A stretch of DNA of 64,000 nt from Geosiphon pyriformis (lineage: Eukaryota > Glomeromycota > Glomeromycetes > Archaeosporales > Geosiphonaceae): NCBI GenBank assembly GCA_016748015.1, contig JAAOMT010000436.1, positions 2,163,187 to 2,227,186 on the forward strand, read 5' to 3'. The notes under the pieces are model-generated. The model ran no database searches. It had not been told where the DNA came from and worked only from the letters and a program-made list of their open reading frames with translations. How positions within the stretch are numbered: the stretch's first letter is position 1; each line of letters starts with the position of its first letter. Below are positions 32,965-45,237 of this stretch, piece after piece. The translations under genes were made by a program, and so were the position numbers.

Positions 32965-33521
32965 ACTAGCTTGGTTTGCGTTGGTAATCTCCATAACAGA
33001 TTTTCTATTCTGTAAATTCTGAATGTTCCCTTTAAGAATGGGACCTCTTGAATCAATAAAAAGTCGTTGTAAATCGGCAAGCAGAGTCTTTAAGATTGGA
33101 ATAAATTCATTAATAATTCACAAAATTAATAGATGTGTTAATCAATAACTTGTACAGACTCTTGGATCATTCCAAGTTGGTATAATTGATTTCAATCGAA
33201 TATTTATAATCTCAAAAATTCGGCTCCATTTTAGTGTTTATTTATGCGATGGGATCGTTTGGTTAGGATTCATAAACCGCATCTTTCAATTCTCATGTCT
33301 GAATACGTATACACATTAATTTATCTATCTGTGGCCAACATTGTGGAGGATTTGCCCAAGATAACTATCTCTTCTCGTTTTATTTCTCAAAAATTAGGTG
33401 AAGCTTGGGAATTCTACATCTGAGACATGTCCATTCCTGAATAGTTATCTTCAACATAGCTGCAAAAGCCATGTCTTGTCACTCCATGTTTACCTTGTAA
33501 CTTTATTATTAATCTTTAAAG
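32965..33521. other. Intergenic between converging genes
   Basis: 557 bp of 3' flanks of the zinc-ribbon gene (+) and the acidic-tail gene (-). It contains AATAAA-type signals near 33054. No ORF seen. Confidence 0.5.
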
Positions 33522-34343
33522 TCATAGGGGGAGGTTTCGTAAACCATTCTCTTTGGCATTTGCAATGATCTCTTCATCATTTTGACAAAGTTCATCATTT
33601 TCATTTTCATGCTCTTCATACTCATTCTCTTCATATCCATTCTCTTCATATTCATGATTTTCTTCATCCACATCCACATCCACATCCACATCATTCTCAT
33701 CCACATCATCCACATCCTCATCATCTACACTTACAACTAGTAACATTTCCCCCAAACAAACCCTTACTTGAAATCTCTTTTCTTTATCCAATTCATTCAG
33801 GACACCAGGGTTTAAATAATTTTTCACATATTTTAATGCTTGTTCTCCAGAAATCATAACTTGAGTGGAGAATCCGATATAATCCTTCTCTGTAACATCG
33901 GTCTCGGCTTCAATAGCTGCAGATACAACTTTTGCCGCAATTTCATCATGCTCTGCGTCCAACTCTTGATTTTTCTTCAGGATCAACCCCTGACCACCAT
34001 CATCTTCAGTACCCAGCCAACCTGCGTCACCACCCCACCATTTTACCCACTGGAACTTCCAGGTATGATGCGTTTTGTAATCATGTACGAATAAATCATA
34101 ATAAACTGGTGGTTCAAGTACACAAACGTGGTGAGCGTGAGAGAGTGGGGGAGGTTTAACGGATATTTTTCCACGTAACGCGTAACTTTGTGATCTCTTA
34201 TTATTTATTAAATGACCCCTGAAAGGAAGAGGCGGTAATGCTTGGTGATCTTCCTCCTGTGTCGGTGTAATATCTGAAGCAGAAGGAATGAAACAAAGGT
34301 GTGCTGGCCCTTGTATCGTTTTGTAGTTTAAAGAAGAGGACAT
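33522..34343 (-). CDS. Hypothetical protein with Asp/Glu-rich tail
   Basis: A 273-residue single-exon frame with host-like composition. Residues 1-75 are Pro/Ser-rich. The middle (about 78-200) looks folded, with a Trp-rich stretch (HTWKFQWVKWWGG) and helical segments. Residues about 206-252 are a run of Asp/Val and Glu/Asn/Tyr repeats (DVDVDVDVDEE, YEENGYEENEYEEHE), encoded by imperfect 6- to 15-bp DNA repeats that are prone to length change. No signal peptide or membrane segment. I do not recognise the family. The start ATG at 34343 is the first in frame after the AT-rich flank. Confidence 0.65.
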   Translation of the reverse strand: MSSSLNYKTIQGPAHLCFIPSASDITPTQEEDHQALPPLPFRGHLINNKRSQSYALRGKISVKPPPLSHAHHVCVLEPPVYYDLFVHDYKTHHTWKFQWVKWWGGDAGWLGTEDDGGQGLILKKNQELDAEHDEIAAKVVSAAIEAETDVTEKDYIGFSTQVMISGEQALKYVKNYLNPGVLNELDKEKRFQVRVCLGEMLLVVSVDDEDVDDVDENDVDVDVDVDEENHEYEENGYEENEYEEHENENDELCQNDEEIIANAKENGLRNLPL

Positions 34344-34574
34344 TTTTGGACAAATTTATACATTTTTTGAATTTAAAATGCATGGTTTATTTAACGGGTG
34401 GATGATTTTTTTGATATGCATAAAATATAATAACTGAAAATTATATTATTAGACATTTTAATAATAACAAATTAATTATAATAAATTAAATTAAAAAAAA
34501 TTAGGTTTAAATTTTTAAATCTTAATAAGTCAAGTATTTTATTTTTTTAAAAACTACTGTTTTTTTTATTTTGC

Positions 34575-36397
34575 TATGACAAAGTGTTATGTACTTACTA
34601 CATGTAACTAGCCACCCAAGCCAGCCAAGACTATGTTATACCAAATTAATTGTAAAATTTAATTTATTACTACATAAAAACCAATTAACAAAATCAGACA
34701 CATTGGAAAAAAACTTTTTATGACCATGTAAACCAGCATATATTTGATGATTTATTGCATAAAAACCCAAACTCGAGAAACAAAAACCATACAACATAAC
34801 ACAATTTACTAAATCAGCATTAATAACAATATTATTAATAAGCAATATGCCAGCTTTTTTATGCACAACTTGTAATAATACTCTTAACAGCCATATTAAC
34901 TAATAATAAAAAACAGTTAACAACTAAACAAATTTTACAATCTTTAATCTTCTAAACTTAATTAAACAGTATTACTATGCCATATTTTGAACATAAAGTT
35001 TTTTATTTAAATAGTATACATATTAAAACTTGATAATTGTGTTTAAAATTCATTTTAAAATACTAATATACACAAATCACAAATTTTTTTACAAACAAAC
35101 CTAATTATTTACATTACAAAACAACATTATAAAAAATTATCTTCTTTTTGAGTAAAAAATTCTTATTGTAAATAAACAAATAATCAAAAGTTTTAATAAT
35201 ACTATATTTTATACAAGTAATATTAAAATAATTTATATTTTATCTTTTTTTGTATGCAATTATCAATAATTTAAGTCCAATAATCTTAGTATTAGTAAAA
35301 CCAAAACCAAAATACTAGTCAAAATACTAAATAAATACTATATTGTTTTAATTTATATTATTAAATAAATTTTTGTTTAAAATTTTTTTAGCAAATCTAA
35401 CTTATTATTTAATATAATTAAAAATATTGTTAAAAATAACTATTTTTTTATAATTATATAAAAAACTATTAAAAATCTTAAAAAACAAAATTATAATTTT
35501 ATTTTTAAATATATTAAAATATTTTTTAATTTTAATTCAATTTATATTAAAATATTTATGCTTAATAGTTTTATTAATTTATTTATTTTTTATTTAGTAA
35601 TATATTTTAAAATTTGGTAAACAAAAATTAAAAAATTTGTAAATAATAAGTATAATTAAATTATTTAAGAAAATATTACATAAATAAACAATAAAAACAT
35701 AATTAAAAATTAAAACAATTAAACAAATTAATAATAATATATTATAAATTTTATATTTAAATTATTATTATTAATGTTTTTAAAATATATAATAGTATTA
35801 TTAATTACAAAAAAAACACAAATTTTTAATTAAATTATTAGTAAAAATATTTAGAATATTTAAACTACAAGAATTTAATCAAAATATTAGATTAAATATT
35901 AAAATAAAAAATAAAACAAATATAATATCAATTATTTTGATTTATTTGCTGTTATAAAATATATAATTATATATAAAATTAATAAAATTTATAATATAAC
36001 TTGAACTAATCAGTATAAATTCTCTAAATTTTAATTTTTTCTTTTTTTGAAATTTATTTAGCTAATAATTTTTTTATTATTTCTTATAAATTAATTTACA
36101 TAAAAAATACCTAATTATCTAAAATGGATTATCAACTTTTAAAACTTAAATTTACTTAAAACATACAATTTTAAATTACAATAGAATAAACAAATATTAA
36201 TATTATATATAATAATTTTAATTTTTTTTAATAAACTTATTATATTAACTAAAAAATAATTAACAGATAGTAAAATAATTTTTTATAAATTTTAAAAACA
36301 AACAAGCAATTTTATATTTAAAAATATACAAATTAGCATATTTATATATTATTATTTATAAAATAATATAAAAAAAACAATTAATAATTAAATATAT
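34575..36397 (-). mobile_element. LINE-D: decayed LINE 3' remnant in AT-rich DNA
   Basis: The left end carries the LINE 3' UTR signature on the minus strand, with the hairpin GTGG-CTAG-TTAC at 34604-34615 and the same flanks as LINE-B and LINE-C. A short open piece (34636-34866) is part of the remnant. Beyond about 35300 the sequence is so AT-rich that LINE origin cannot be followed. It ends at the Ty3-B LTR. Confidence 0.55.
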
Positions 36398-37123
36398 TAT
36401 TACGGATTGGAGTAACAAGCTAATGGATAGTAAGAAAGAACAATATTGTATGGTAATAGAAATAAACAAAGAGGGAATTACAATAAGGGAGCAAATTGAA
36501 TAAGTAAAAATTCAATGTGCATGATCAGTCTCATAAAAATCAGAGTCGCTAATCTTTTCTTAAATCTGAAGGTAGAGGAATAGTCTGTGATTGTCAACAA
36601 GATAACACTGCTGCTATTATTTTATGCCTCAACTTGGTGATTCTTAGAATTAATAACAGGTATCATTGTGCTTTTCAATCGTTTTTTTATTTAATGAATT
36701 ACAAGAGCAAGCCAATTGCTTCTCAGGCTAATTCTAAAAAATACAAATCAAGAAGAGGAAAAGATAAGATATGTGAATGCCAACAAGTAGATACTTGAAG
36801 GTAAAAAAAGGGAAATAAGCGATATGAGAGGAAGTAATTGATATTGTTTTATTTCATTACTTTGATCATGTTTTTCTACAGCTAAGAGAATCATCACTTA
36901 TATAGCTATCTAAAGTGGTCAATGACCAGGTCAATAATCAGGTCAACAATCAGGTCAATGATCAGGTCATTGATCAGGTCAATGATCAGGTTAATGATCA
37001 GATCAATGGTCAGGTCATTGATTAGGTCAATGATCACTATCTAAAAATAGGGTGGCTAATTATATGACATTAGTGACTAATACATATGATAACTAATAAA
37101 AACTATGGGTTTCAACTATAACA
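36398..37123 (-). repeat. Ty3-B 3' LTR
   Basis: 726 bp. It carries nine 12-bp U3 units (about 36918-37035). Its outermost bases are mutated (TATTAC for TGTTAC on the plus strand). Confidence 0.9.
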
Positions 37124-37749
37124 TCATTCTCTCCAAAGAGATTGAGCTCTGGCAAAATCAAGCTATTTATGGGATAGTTTATGTAAAGGGTTTTGTCTAA
37201 CTCAAAACTAACTAGTTTGTTGAAGTCTTTTGTAGACAAGGTATATAATACTTGAGGTGAAATAAGTTTTGTATCCAAGAGACCAAATCTTTGTATAAGA
37301 GTTCTGGCTCTTTTTGCAATGGTCAAAACTCTTGAGACATCCAATTGTACAATGCCCAAAATTTCCTCTTGTATCTCTGAAGTTGTTTTCTTCATAAGCT
37401 TCATGTCTTCTATAATTTCACCAAGATGACCATAGAGTTCTAGTTGTCTTCTATATGACAAGTTTTTGTCTATGGGCAAGATTTCTTGTATCGTTTTTCT
37501 AATTGTGCTGAAAGGTGAAAGTATCACTGCTGTTATGCTTTCCAGCAGGTATTTATCCATTTTGCCACCAATTCTTTCTCTTCTGGTAGTTTTTTTCTTT
37601 GGTCTGATAATAGTGTGAGTTCCACTGTTGTCTATTATGGTGGTTTGTTTTCTGATAGTCAGAGTAGCATTTGGATAGTTCTTGATCTAGTATTCATGGA
37701 AAGTATAGAAAGTGTTTTAAATGTTTTGATCCAGAAAATAATTGTTCAT
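37093..37749 (-). pseudogene. Ty3-B ORF3
   Basis: Same 657-bp frame as Ty3-A ORF3, ending inside the 3' LTR. It shares the TAA at codon 11 with Ty3-A and has one more stop (TGG to TAG) in the N-terminal third. From ATG 37560 it is open for 155 codons and very similar to Ty3-A. The polypurine tract (37124-37134) lies within it. Confidence 0.65.
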
Positions 37750-37859
37750 GTCGATTGAAGATACCTCTGTTTTGGGAATGGTGCATTTATTTATATCTGA
37801 TTTTTGCTAATCATTTGGGTCGGTATTACCACAACAGATAACTAATCAGGTTGTTTGTA

Positions 37860-39104
37860 ATATTTTTTAAGTCGCGTGCCATGAACAAGATGATCACTGA
37901 ATATTGTTCCATATTGATCTTGTAGGATATATGAACTATTGTTCAAAACTTTGTTAACTATAAAAGGTTCTTTCTACCAGCTAGAAAATTTATCACCATA
38001 GACATTGTCTTTGTCTGAACGGTATTCCAAAACTAAGTCACCAACACTTAAGGAAAGTGTTTTATAGGTCTTTTTCTTTTTGAGCTTCTCTTGGAACTGT
38101 TTTATCTTTTCAAAGACAATTATTTGTGCTTCTACCAATAAGTTAAGAATGGTACCAAGTCTTCTTTGCAAAATGTCTTTGTAATCTCCTATTGTTATTT
38201 CTTCAAAAGATATTGTTTCTATATCCGTTTCTATTGGTAGAGTTGCCATTTGTCTATAGAGCAGATAAAAAGGTTCATAACTTGTTATGTCATGATTCAC
38301 AGTTCTGTAGGCGAACAAAGCTGAAGGCAATACTTTGTCCCATAGGTTGGTTTCTTCACTGGTTTTGGCTAGGGTTTCACATAGTGTTCTATTGAAACGT
38401 TCTACTAGGCCATTTGTTTGGGGGTGATAAGGAGAAGAGAGTTTATGACGTATTCCCATTTTTCTGCAAAGTTCTTCAACCAGTATATTAAGATAAGCTC
38501 TTCCTTTATTAGATAAAAGTTTTTTGGGGCAGCCATGGCAACAGATAATATCTTCATAAATGAAATTGGCAATTAAGACTGCTGTTTGATCTGGGATGGC
38601 TCTTGTTTCTACCCACTTTGTAAGATAGTTGGTAGCTGTGATAATGTATCTATTGCCATCAAGAGTTACTATTAAAGGTCCAACAACATCTATATCAATT
38701 CTGTCAAATGGTTGACCAACAAAGATTGGATGGATATCTTCCTTGCGATTGGGTTTTCTTCTTTTTTGGCAGGTATCACAAGTTTTGATGTATTCAGCAA
38801 TGTTTTTTCCCAAGATAGGCCAATAATAGTGAGCTAAAATTTTCTGAATTGTTTTTGTTTTTCCAAAGTGTCCAGCTAATAGATCAGTGTGCATATTGTA
38901 GATCACAATTTCTCTTTTTTCAAATCTAATGACTCTCTGGGGGTGGTCAGGATCTTTTTTATTTCCTTTATATAACTGGTTCTGGCGAATCAAATAGAAA
39001 TTTGATTGTTTGCACAAATGTTCTCTTTGCTGTCGAGTATAGTCCAGCGGGTATTGTCCTTTACCCAAAAATTCCATTAAGGCAGAGTAGTTGTCCAAGT
39101 CCAT
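37860..39104 (-). pseudogene. Ty3-B integrase
   Basis: Open for 376 codons (37974-39104). The HHCC zinc domain is complete (MHTDLLAGH...CDTCQ). The core has DIDVVGPL and NGLVERFN, but the second catalytic Asp is Asn (LLSNKGRAY; Ty3-A has LLSD). A TGG to TAG change at about 37980 removes the C-terminal domain, whose remnant continues to about 37860. The frame is -1 relative to RNase H, as in Ty3-A. Confidence 0.85.
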
Positions 39105-39169
39105 TATCGTGTTTGTTTGTGGGGGAGTTACAAATAATTAAGTTGGTTTGGTTTGAGAGAGTTTTACTA

Positions 39170-41856
39170 TCACTGGATGGTAAGTCTGGAGAGAGTGTCG
39201 GCGTTTTGATGATTAGCTCCTTTGCGGTGTTGAATGTCATAGTTGAATTCATCCAAGTGGAGTATTCAGTGAGTTATCCATTTATGTTCCAGGTTTCTTT
39301 TGTTGTGTAGCCAAACCAAAGCTTGATGATCTGTTACCACCAAAAATTTTACACCTTTAAGATATTTGTTCCAGTAGCTGGTAGCCCAAACTACTGCTAA
39401 GCATTCTTGCTCTGTGATTGAGTAGTTCTTTTCTGCTGGTGTGAGAGTTCTACTGGCATATGCTATGGCATGTTCCCTGCCATCTTCGTCTTTTTGGGAA
39501 AGAACAGCACCAAGTCCATAGCCAGATACATCAGTATGGAGGATAAAAGATTGATCCAAATTAGGTTGCATAAGGATGGGTTCTGTAACCAGTTTTTCTT
39601 TCAAAGTTTTAAATGCTTTTTGTTAATGAGTGCCTCAGTGATAATTGATGTTTTTCCTGAGTAGTTGATTAAGAAGAGCGGCAATTTTGGAGAAATTTTT
39701 AACAAACTTGTGATAATAAAAGACCAAACCAAGAAAAGAGCGTAGTTCATGAACATTCATTGGTTGTCTAATGTTTTAAACTTTTTCAATTTTGGCTGGA
39801 TCAGGGAAGATTCCATCTTTTGTAATAAGATGGCCAAGGAACTGGGTGGATTGACGTCCAAAGAATGATTTGATTGGATTGATCTTGAGGCCAGCATTTC
39901 TAAGAAGATCAAAACCTTTTGCAAATGTTCAAGGTATTCATCCCAGGTTTTTAAGTATACCATTATGTCATCCAAGTAAACTAGAACAAAGTTTTCTTTT
40001 ACTGATTCAAATACTTTGTCCATTAAGCGTTGAAAGATGGGAGGAGCATTTGTAAGACCAAAAGGCATAACTGTAAATTCGTAGGTGCCATACTTGGTGA
40101 TGAAGGCAGTTTTCTTTCTACTTTCTGGATTCATCTCTACTTGTCAGAATTCAGCAGTTAAGTCAATAGTTAAGAAGAAAGTGGCACCATGGAATTGGTC
40201 TAGCATTGCATCAATCTTGGGAAGTGGGTACATGTTTCTTTTAGTAATGGCATTTAATTGGCAATAGTCAACACAAAAGTGTAGGGTTCCTCCTTTTTTG
40301 GATACCACTACAACTGGAAATGCCCATTCACTCTTGGTTTTCTGTATGAATCCAAGGATTTTCATTCAGGTTATTTTCTTTTTGATAAACTCATCATTGT
40401 GCTGGTTGGATTGATAGAGCTTCAAATAGATGGGATGAGTTTCTCTGGTGATGATAGTGTGTTGTATTACATGTGTACGTCCAGGAGGTTCACCTTCTTT
40501 TGAGACAACTGGGCTGTTTCTAGCCAGCAGGTTTTCAATGTCTATCTTTCTTTCTTCTGGAGAGGGTTCTCTTTGTTCTACAACCAGTGATTGGATTTCA
40601 GGTGGTTCATTTTCAAAGGACTTTTGGACTTCTTTTATTTTCTCACAGGGTATCAAGCTGATTGGTTCCCAATCTTTGTAATAGATCAGACAGGACATGC
40701 ATTCATTACTAGGAGAATACAATGGTTTGTCGCACCAGCACTGGGCACAAGGACCATGCCACCAATAACTGTATTTGGCTTTCTTGCCTGGCTTTCTGTC
40801 AAAGATTCTTCTGAGCATGTTATAATAAGGCCAGCAGATCAGCTTGCCATTAACAATGATTCCTTCCTTATCTGCCTTGACATTATCCAGTAGTTTGCCA
40901 TTGCTGGTGAAGATGGTATAGGCGAGTTCAGCAGTTTTTTCTTGTTCTTCTTGTTTTTCTTCTTTTTCACTTTCTTCATCATCTGATTTGTCTGATTCAT
41001 TTTCTTCTGGGCTCTGCTTAGGTACTGGAGGAGTTGTCCAATGGTGACACTTAATCACAATGGGTTTCTCACCACATTTGATGGTTAGTTTACAGAGTTC
41101 ATAATTAAGCAAAGCCTTTGCTTTCTTGAACCATTCATTGCCAACAATGATGGTGTATTCTTTTACTTCAGATACTTCTATATCAGTTTCAATGCTGATG
41201 CCATTAAGGCAGACAGAAATAGCTTTGGCTATGCCAAGCCCTTTCTTCTTATCACCATGCACATTGGTCATTGGTCGTGTGGATAGTTCATCAATTTTTT
41301 TGCCAATTGCTTCAAGAAAGTGTTTGGCAATAACACTAACAGATGATCTACTGTCTAGGATCAAATTGATGAAGTAGCCAGCCACTTGGGCTTTGCAAAT
41401 TAGAGAAGTGACATTGCTATTGTCAGCAACTCCAGCTTGGCAAGGGCATTTGTTGGTTTTGGGTGTCTTTTTCTTTGGAATCAGAGATTTGCGAAGATCT
41501 TTTCTGAATTATGGATGGGTCATCAATTGGCCAAAGGTTATATGTGCTGGGGTTTTCATGAAGTCTTTAATAACAGAATAGGGGCCAGATTTTTGTACTA
41601 TTTCTGGGGGTTCCAACTTTGGAAAGTTTTTGAAAACTTTGGTTTTTGGGGGCTTATTGTTGTCAGCAGTTGATGTAAAAGCTTTATTGGGGTCCAGAAC
41701 AAAATCAACTTTGGCTTTCTTCTTCTTTCTTGTAAATTCAGAAGGGTTGATTGCTAGTTCATCCATGTCATGGTCATCATCAGTTAAGTTAAAAGTGTAA
41801 AAGGGGTTTTCTTCTGGTTGGCTTGCACTTTCACCCTTTGAAGATGCACCTACCAG
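39170..41856 (-). pseudogene. Ty3-B pol: protease, RT, RNase H
   Basis: Enters from the TTTAAAC site at 41856-41862 in the -1 frame. The protease active site is LDSRSS (Gly to Arg), so it is inactive. The Cys cluster CAQCWC...CMSC lies at 40697-40750. RT keeps YLDD near 39965, but a 1-bp deletion near 39920 changes frame. RNase H is open at 39266-39604 (HTDVSG, TEQEC, TDHQAL). Other stops include CAA to TAA at 41509 and stops near 40366 and 40144. It ends at the TGA shared with Ty3-A. Confidence 0.85.
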
Positions 41857-41864
41857 TTTAAAGG

Positions 41865-43403
41865 TTAATAAACAGTGGTTTCAACTAGGGGATCCTCTCC
41901 AAAGAAATTGATGTTAGCATGATTGGGTCTTTGGTTGGGCACATTGTTGTTGTTGATTCTGTTGTTCTGAGCATTATTGTTTCTGGGGACTGGTGGATGC
42001 AGTGGAGGATTGTTGCAATCTCTTGAAAAGTGTCCAGTTAATCCACAGTGATAGCATACAGGTGGGCCACGATTTTGTTGTCTTTGATAAGGTGGTTGCT
42101 GGGACTGATTGAAGTGTGGTTCAAATCTGGGTCTTTGTGGTTGCTGATTTTCTCTGACTGCTTGGGCTAAGGATTCTAATAACCAGGCAAGATTTGCTGT
42201 GAGTCTGTCTATTAACTGTTCATTTGGATCTTGAGTGTGAGTGGCAAAAAAAGTAGCAGCCATTTGAGGGGCAGGAGCCATAACAGGAACAGGAGCAAAA
42301 ACTGGTAGTGTGGATCCCAAGTGCATTCTTTGGTTATCTTCAATTCTTTGTGCTAATTCAATGGCCATATCTATGATGGGATTATCTTTCAGGGCCAGGA
42401 GGGGCCAAAGAGCATATAATAGATCAGTTCTCAATTCTTTTGTGAAGGAGTGAATTTTCTGTTCTTCTGTCCAATTTTTTCCAATGTCTACTCATTTGAT
42501 TAACTTTCTGATTGCTTTGGCGTATTCGGTTACAACTTCACCAGGACCTTGGGTTCTTCTTTCCAATTTCATACGCCATTTGGATATTAAGATTGGGGTT
42601 CTGAACTTGTTTTCAAACCGGGTAGTGAAAGAAGTATTGATTTCTCCCACATTTGCTGGTATCCATCTAATGATTCTTTGTTGGGCATTGGCATCTGTTT
42701 CTTGTGAGAACCAGATAGCAGGGGATTCTTGAAGGTAGCCACCGACAATTTGGAACTTGTACTCATCGTCATACTGATTGGCTGTAGCAGCTCTTTCAAA
42801 GTCATCCAACCATTCAATTGGATCTTGTGCATCACCTCTAAATAATGGTAATAGGGTGTTGTTTTTTTACCCTAGAGCAGTTTGTATACCTTAGAGAATG
42901 GCCAAAATGTTTGCTTGCATGGGGTCAACAGCCATTGGTTCTGGGGTAACTGTTTGTGTAGACAAGTCTGATTCGCTTGATAAAAAGTCAAAAACAGGAG
43001 CAGTTTGGTAGCTTTCTTCTTCTGTTTCAAAGGGAGTTTCAGTTGCTTGATGAGCAGCAATCCAAATGTAGATTTAATGATTCAGATATTCAAAATCAGG
43101 GGGCTGTTGTTTAAAGATTGCAGAATGTAAAAGCCAATTAATACTGTTGTTTCTTTCTTCAAAGTCATTTTCAAAATAAGCTTGGTCAAAGTAATAGATT
43201 GTATAAGCTGTATAGGTTTTAGCTAAATGCTTGTTTAGAAACCAGTTCCAAAAGTCTTGGAATTGTCTACTGGATTGTTCTTCAAGGGGGAAACAGATCA
43301 AGCAGAAGAGCAAAAGATTAAGTTCAATGAAATCTAGGTTGTTTTTGTTGTGTGTTGCAAAGTGTTCTTCTGATTGCTGTGGCAGATATAAGTAATCACT
43401 CAT
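41865..43403 (-). pseudogene. Ty3-B gag
   Basis: Same frame and domains as Ty3-A gag, including a CYHCGLTGHFSRDC knuckle. Stops include CAA to TAA at 43074 (shared with Ty3-C), two more near 42890 and 42870, and the family TGA at 42492-42494. The frame ends at a TAA three bases before the frameshift heptamer's leading codon. The stretch downstream of the TGA (41865-42491) is fully open. Confidence 0.8.
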
Positions 43404-43455
43404 ACAATGAGAGAATAAGTGAATTTTGACAACCTCACAGAGAGCACCACTTTTA

Positions 43456-44181
43456 TGTTACAGGTTGGAGTAACAAGCTAATGGATAGCAAGGGAGAACA
43501 GTATTGTATGGTAATGGAAATAAACAAAAAGGGAATTACAATAAGGGAGTGAATTGAATGAGTAAGAATTCAATGTGCATGATCAGTCTCATAAAAATCA
43601 CAGTCGCTAATCTTTTCTTAAATCTGAAGGTAGAGAAATAGTCCGTGATTGTCAACAAGATAACACTGCTACTATTATTCTATGCCTCAACTCAGCGATT
43701 CTTAGAATCAATAACAGGTATTGTTGTACTTTTCAATTGTTTCTTTATTCAATGAATTACAAGAGCAAGCCAATTGCTTCTCAGACTAATTCTAACAAAT
43801 ACAAATCAAGAAAGAGAAAAAATAAGGTATGTAAATGCCAACAAGTAGATATTTGAAGGTAAGGAAAAGAAAATAAGCAATATGAGAGGAAGTAATTAAT
43901 ATTGTTTTATTTCATTACTTTGATCATGTCTTTCTACAGCTAAGGGAATCATCACTTATATAGCTATCTAAAGTGGTCAACAATCAGGTCAATAATCAGG
44001 TCAACAATCAGGTCAATGATCAGGTCATTGATCAGGTTAATGATTAGGTCAATGATCAGGTCAACGGTCAGGTCATTGATTAGGTTAACGATCACTATCT
44101 AAAAATAGAGTGGCTAATTATATAACATCAGTAACTAATATATGTGATAACTAATAAAAACTATGGGTTTCAACCGTAACA
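43456..44181 (-). repeat. Ty3-B 5' LTR
   Basis: 726 bp with nine 12-bp U3 units, as in its partner. The putative primer-binding site lies just inside, at about 43433-43449 on the minus strand. Confidence 0.9.
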
Positions 44182-44189
44182 ATACTCTT

Positions 44190-44589
44190 CAGTCATATTT
44201 TATTCAATAGTCTTCAAATGCTGCAATTACACATTTCAGGAAAAGGATAAGTAAATGCCAACAAGTAGTCTTTTATCTTTAAGATGTTCAAATATTTGAA
44301 GGTAGGGAAAGGAAAATTAGCAATAAGAGAAGAATTAAGATGAAGTTATTATTTTATTTCTTTATTTCTTTGATTCTTATATGCTTTTCTACAGCTAAAA
44401 GATTTATCACTTATATAGCTATCAAAAGTAGTCAATGATTAGGTCAATAGTCAGGTCAATAATCAGGTCAATAATCAGGTCAATGGGTAGGTCATTGATT
44501 ACTTTCTAAAAATAGAATGGCTAATTTATATGACATTAATGGCTAATACATGTAATAATTAATAAGAAGTATAAGTTTCAACCATAACA
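44190..44589 (-). repeat. LTR fragment, older relative of the Ty3-A/B LTR
   Basis: Matches LTR segments from the middle of the LTR through the 12-bp units to the TGTTATGGTTGAAAC end, but is diverged and truncated on the left. It directly abuts Ty3-B. Confidence 0.65.
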
Positions 44590-44789
44590 ATATTAAATAA
44601 TTTAGGGTATTGTGTAATTTGATCATCTTAATTTCTATGATACAAATTAGGTTATTAATTGAGTAGTGATATTTGATAATTTGATTAAATAATAAGTGAT
44701 AATCAGAATAATAATAATATATGCTAATTAATAATAGGAATTATGAGAGTAATTTCATGCTAATTAATAGCTAAAATTCTACTACTAAT
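44590..44789. other. AT-rich sequence between LTR fragments
   Basis: No recognisable gene. It may be further LTR-derived sequence, as short TTAATAGC-type repeats suggest, but this is not certain. Confidence 0.3.
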
Positions 44790-44909
44790 AATAGTCAGAT
44801 TATTGATTAGATCAATAATCACTATTTAAAAATAAAATGGCTAATTATATGACATCAGTGGCTAATACATGTAGTAATTAATAAGAAGTATAGATTTTAA
44901 TTATAACAA
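44790..44909 (-). repeat. LTR end fragment
   Basis: Carries the conserved LTR 5' end (TGTTATAATTAAAATC on the minus strand, then the AATGGCTAATTATATGACATC block). It abuts the GagR3 fragment. Confidence 0.55.
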
Positions 44910-45237
44910 TACATACAAGCTTATAACTACTCTTAACAAGATCATTCATATACTTAGCAGTCTGATCAGAATCAAATTTGATATTAGAAGATTAAACCTT
45001 TTATAATTTTATCATTGTATCAAATGTGTTATTATAGATTGAAAAATCTTTAACATTATCATTATTATTATCCATGTTTTCATCTTCAGATACATTAACA
45101 AATTGGACTTTTTCACTTCTTTTTTTGATGTTTACTACTTCTTTTTATAGCAAAAAATCTACAACATGAACAGCTTTAATTTGGGTTGTCAATTCAATCA
45201 CACTTTTCTTTATTGCTTCTGCCATAACAAGTGGAGT
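44910..45237 (-). mobile_element. GagR3: fragment of the ORF1-only retroposon
   Basis: Aligns by eye with GagR2 at 53815-54180 (same strand), covering the acidic tail and part of the coiled-coil region (AEAIKKSVIELTTQIKAVH). The 3' UTR is lost at the LTR fragment. At 45237/45238 it is fused to LINE-F-type RT sequence of opposite orientation. Confidence 0.65.

Larger units (their letters stand above)
36398..44181 (-). mobile_element. Ty3-B: second two-LTR copy of the Ty3-A family
   Basis: A 7784-bp minus-strand element with 726-bp LTRs at both ends and the same gene order as Ty3-A (gag, PR-RT-RNase H, IN, ORF3). Flanks are ATATT on the left and ATACT on the right, compatible with a 5-bp target duplication with one C-T change. 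It has more stops in gag than Ty3-A but an unbroken integrase core. Confidence 0.9.

Noticed and set aside
36918-37035. Regular short direct repeats that could look like a CRISPR array
   Set aside because: The units are 12 bp with no spacers, lie in an LTR of a eukaryotic retrotransposon, and are a simple tandem repeat.
40591-40893. 100-codon open frame on the plus strand within Ty3-B
   Set aside because: It is the reverse of the Ty3-B protease-RT linker coding region.
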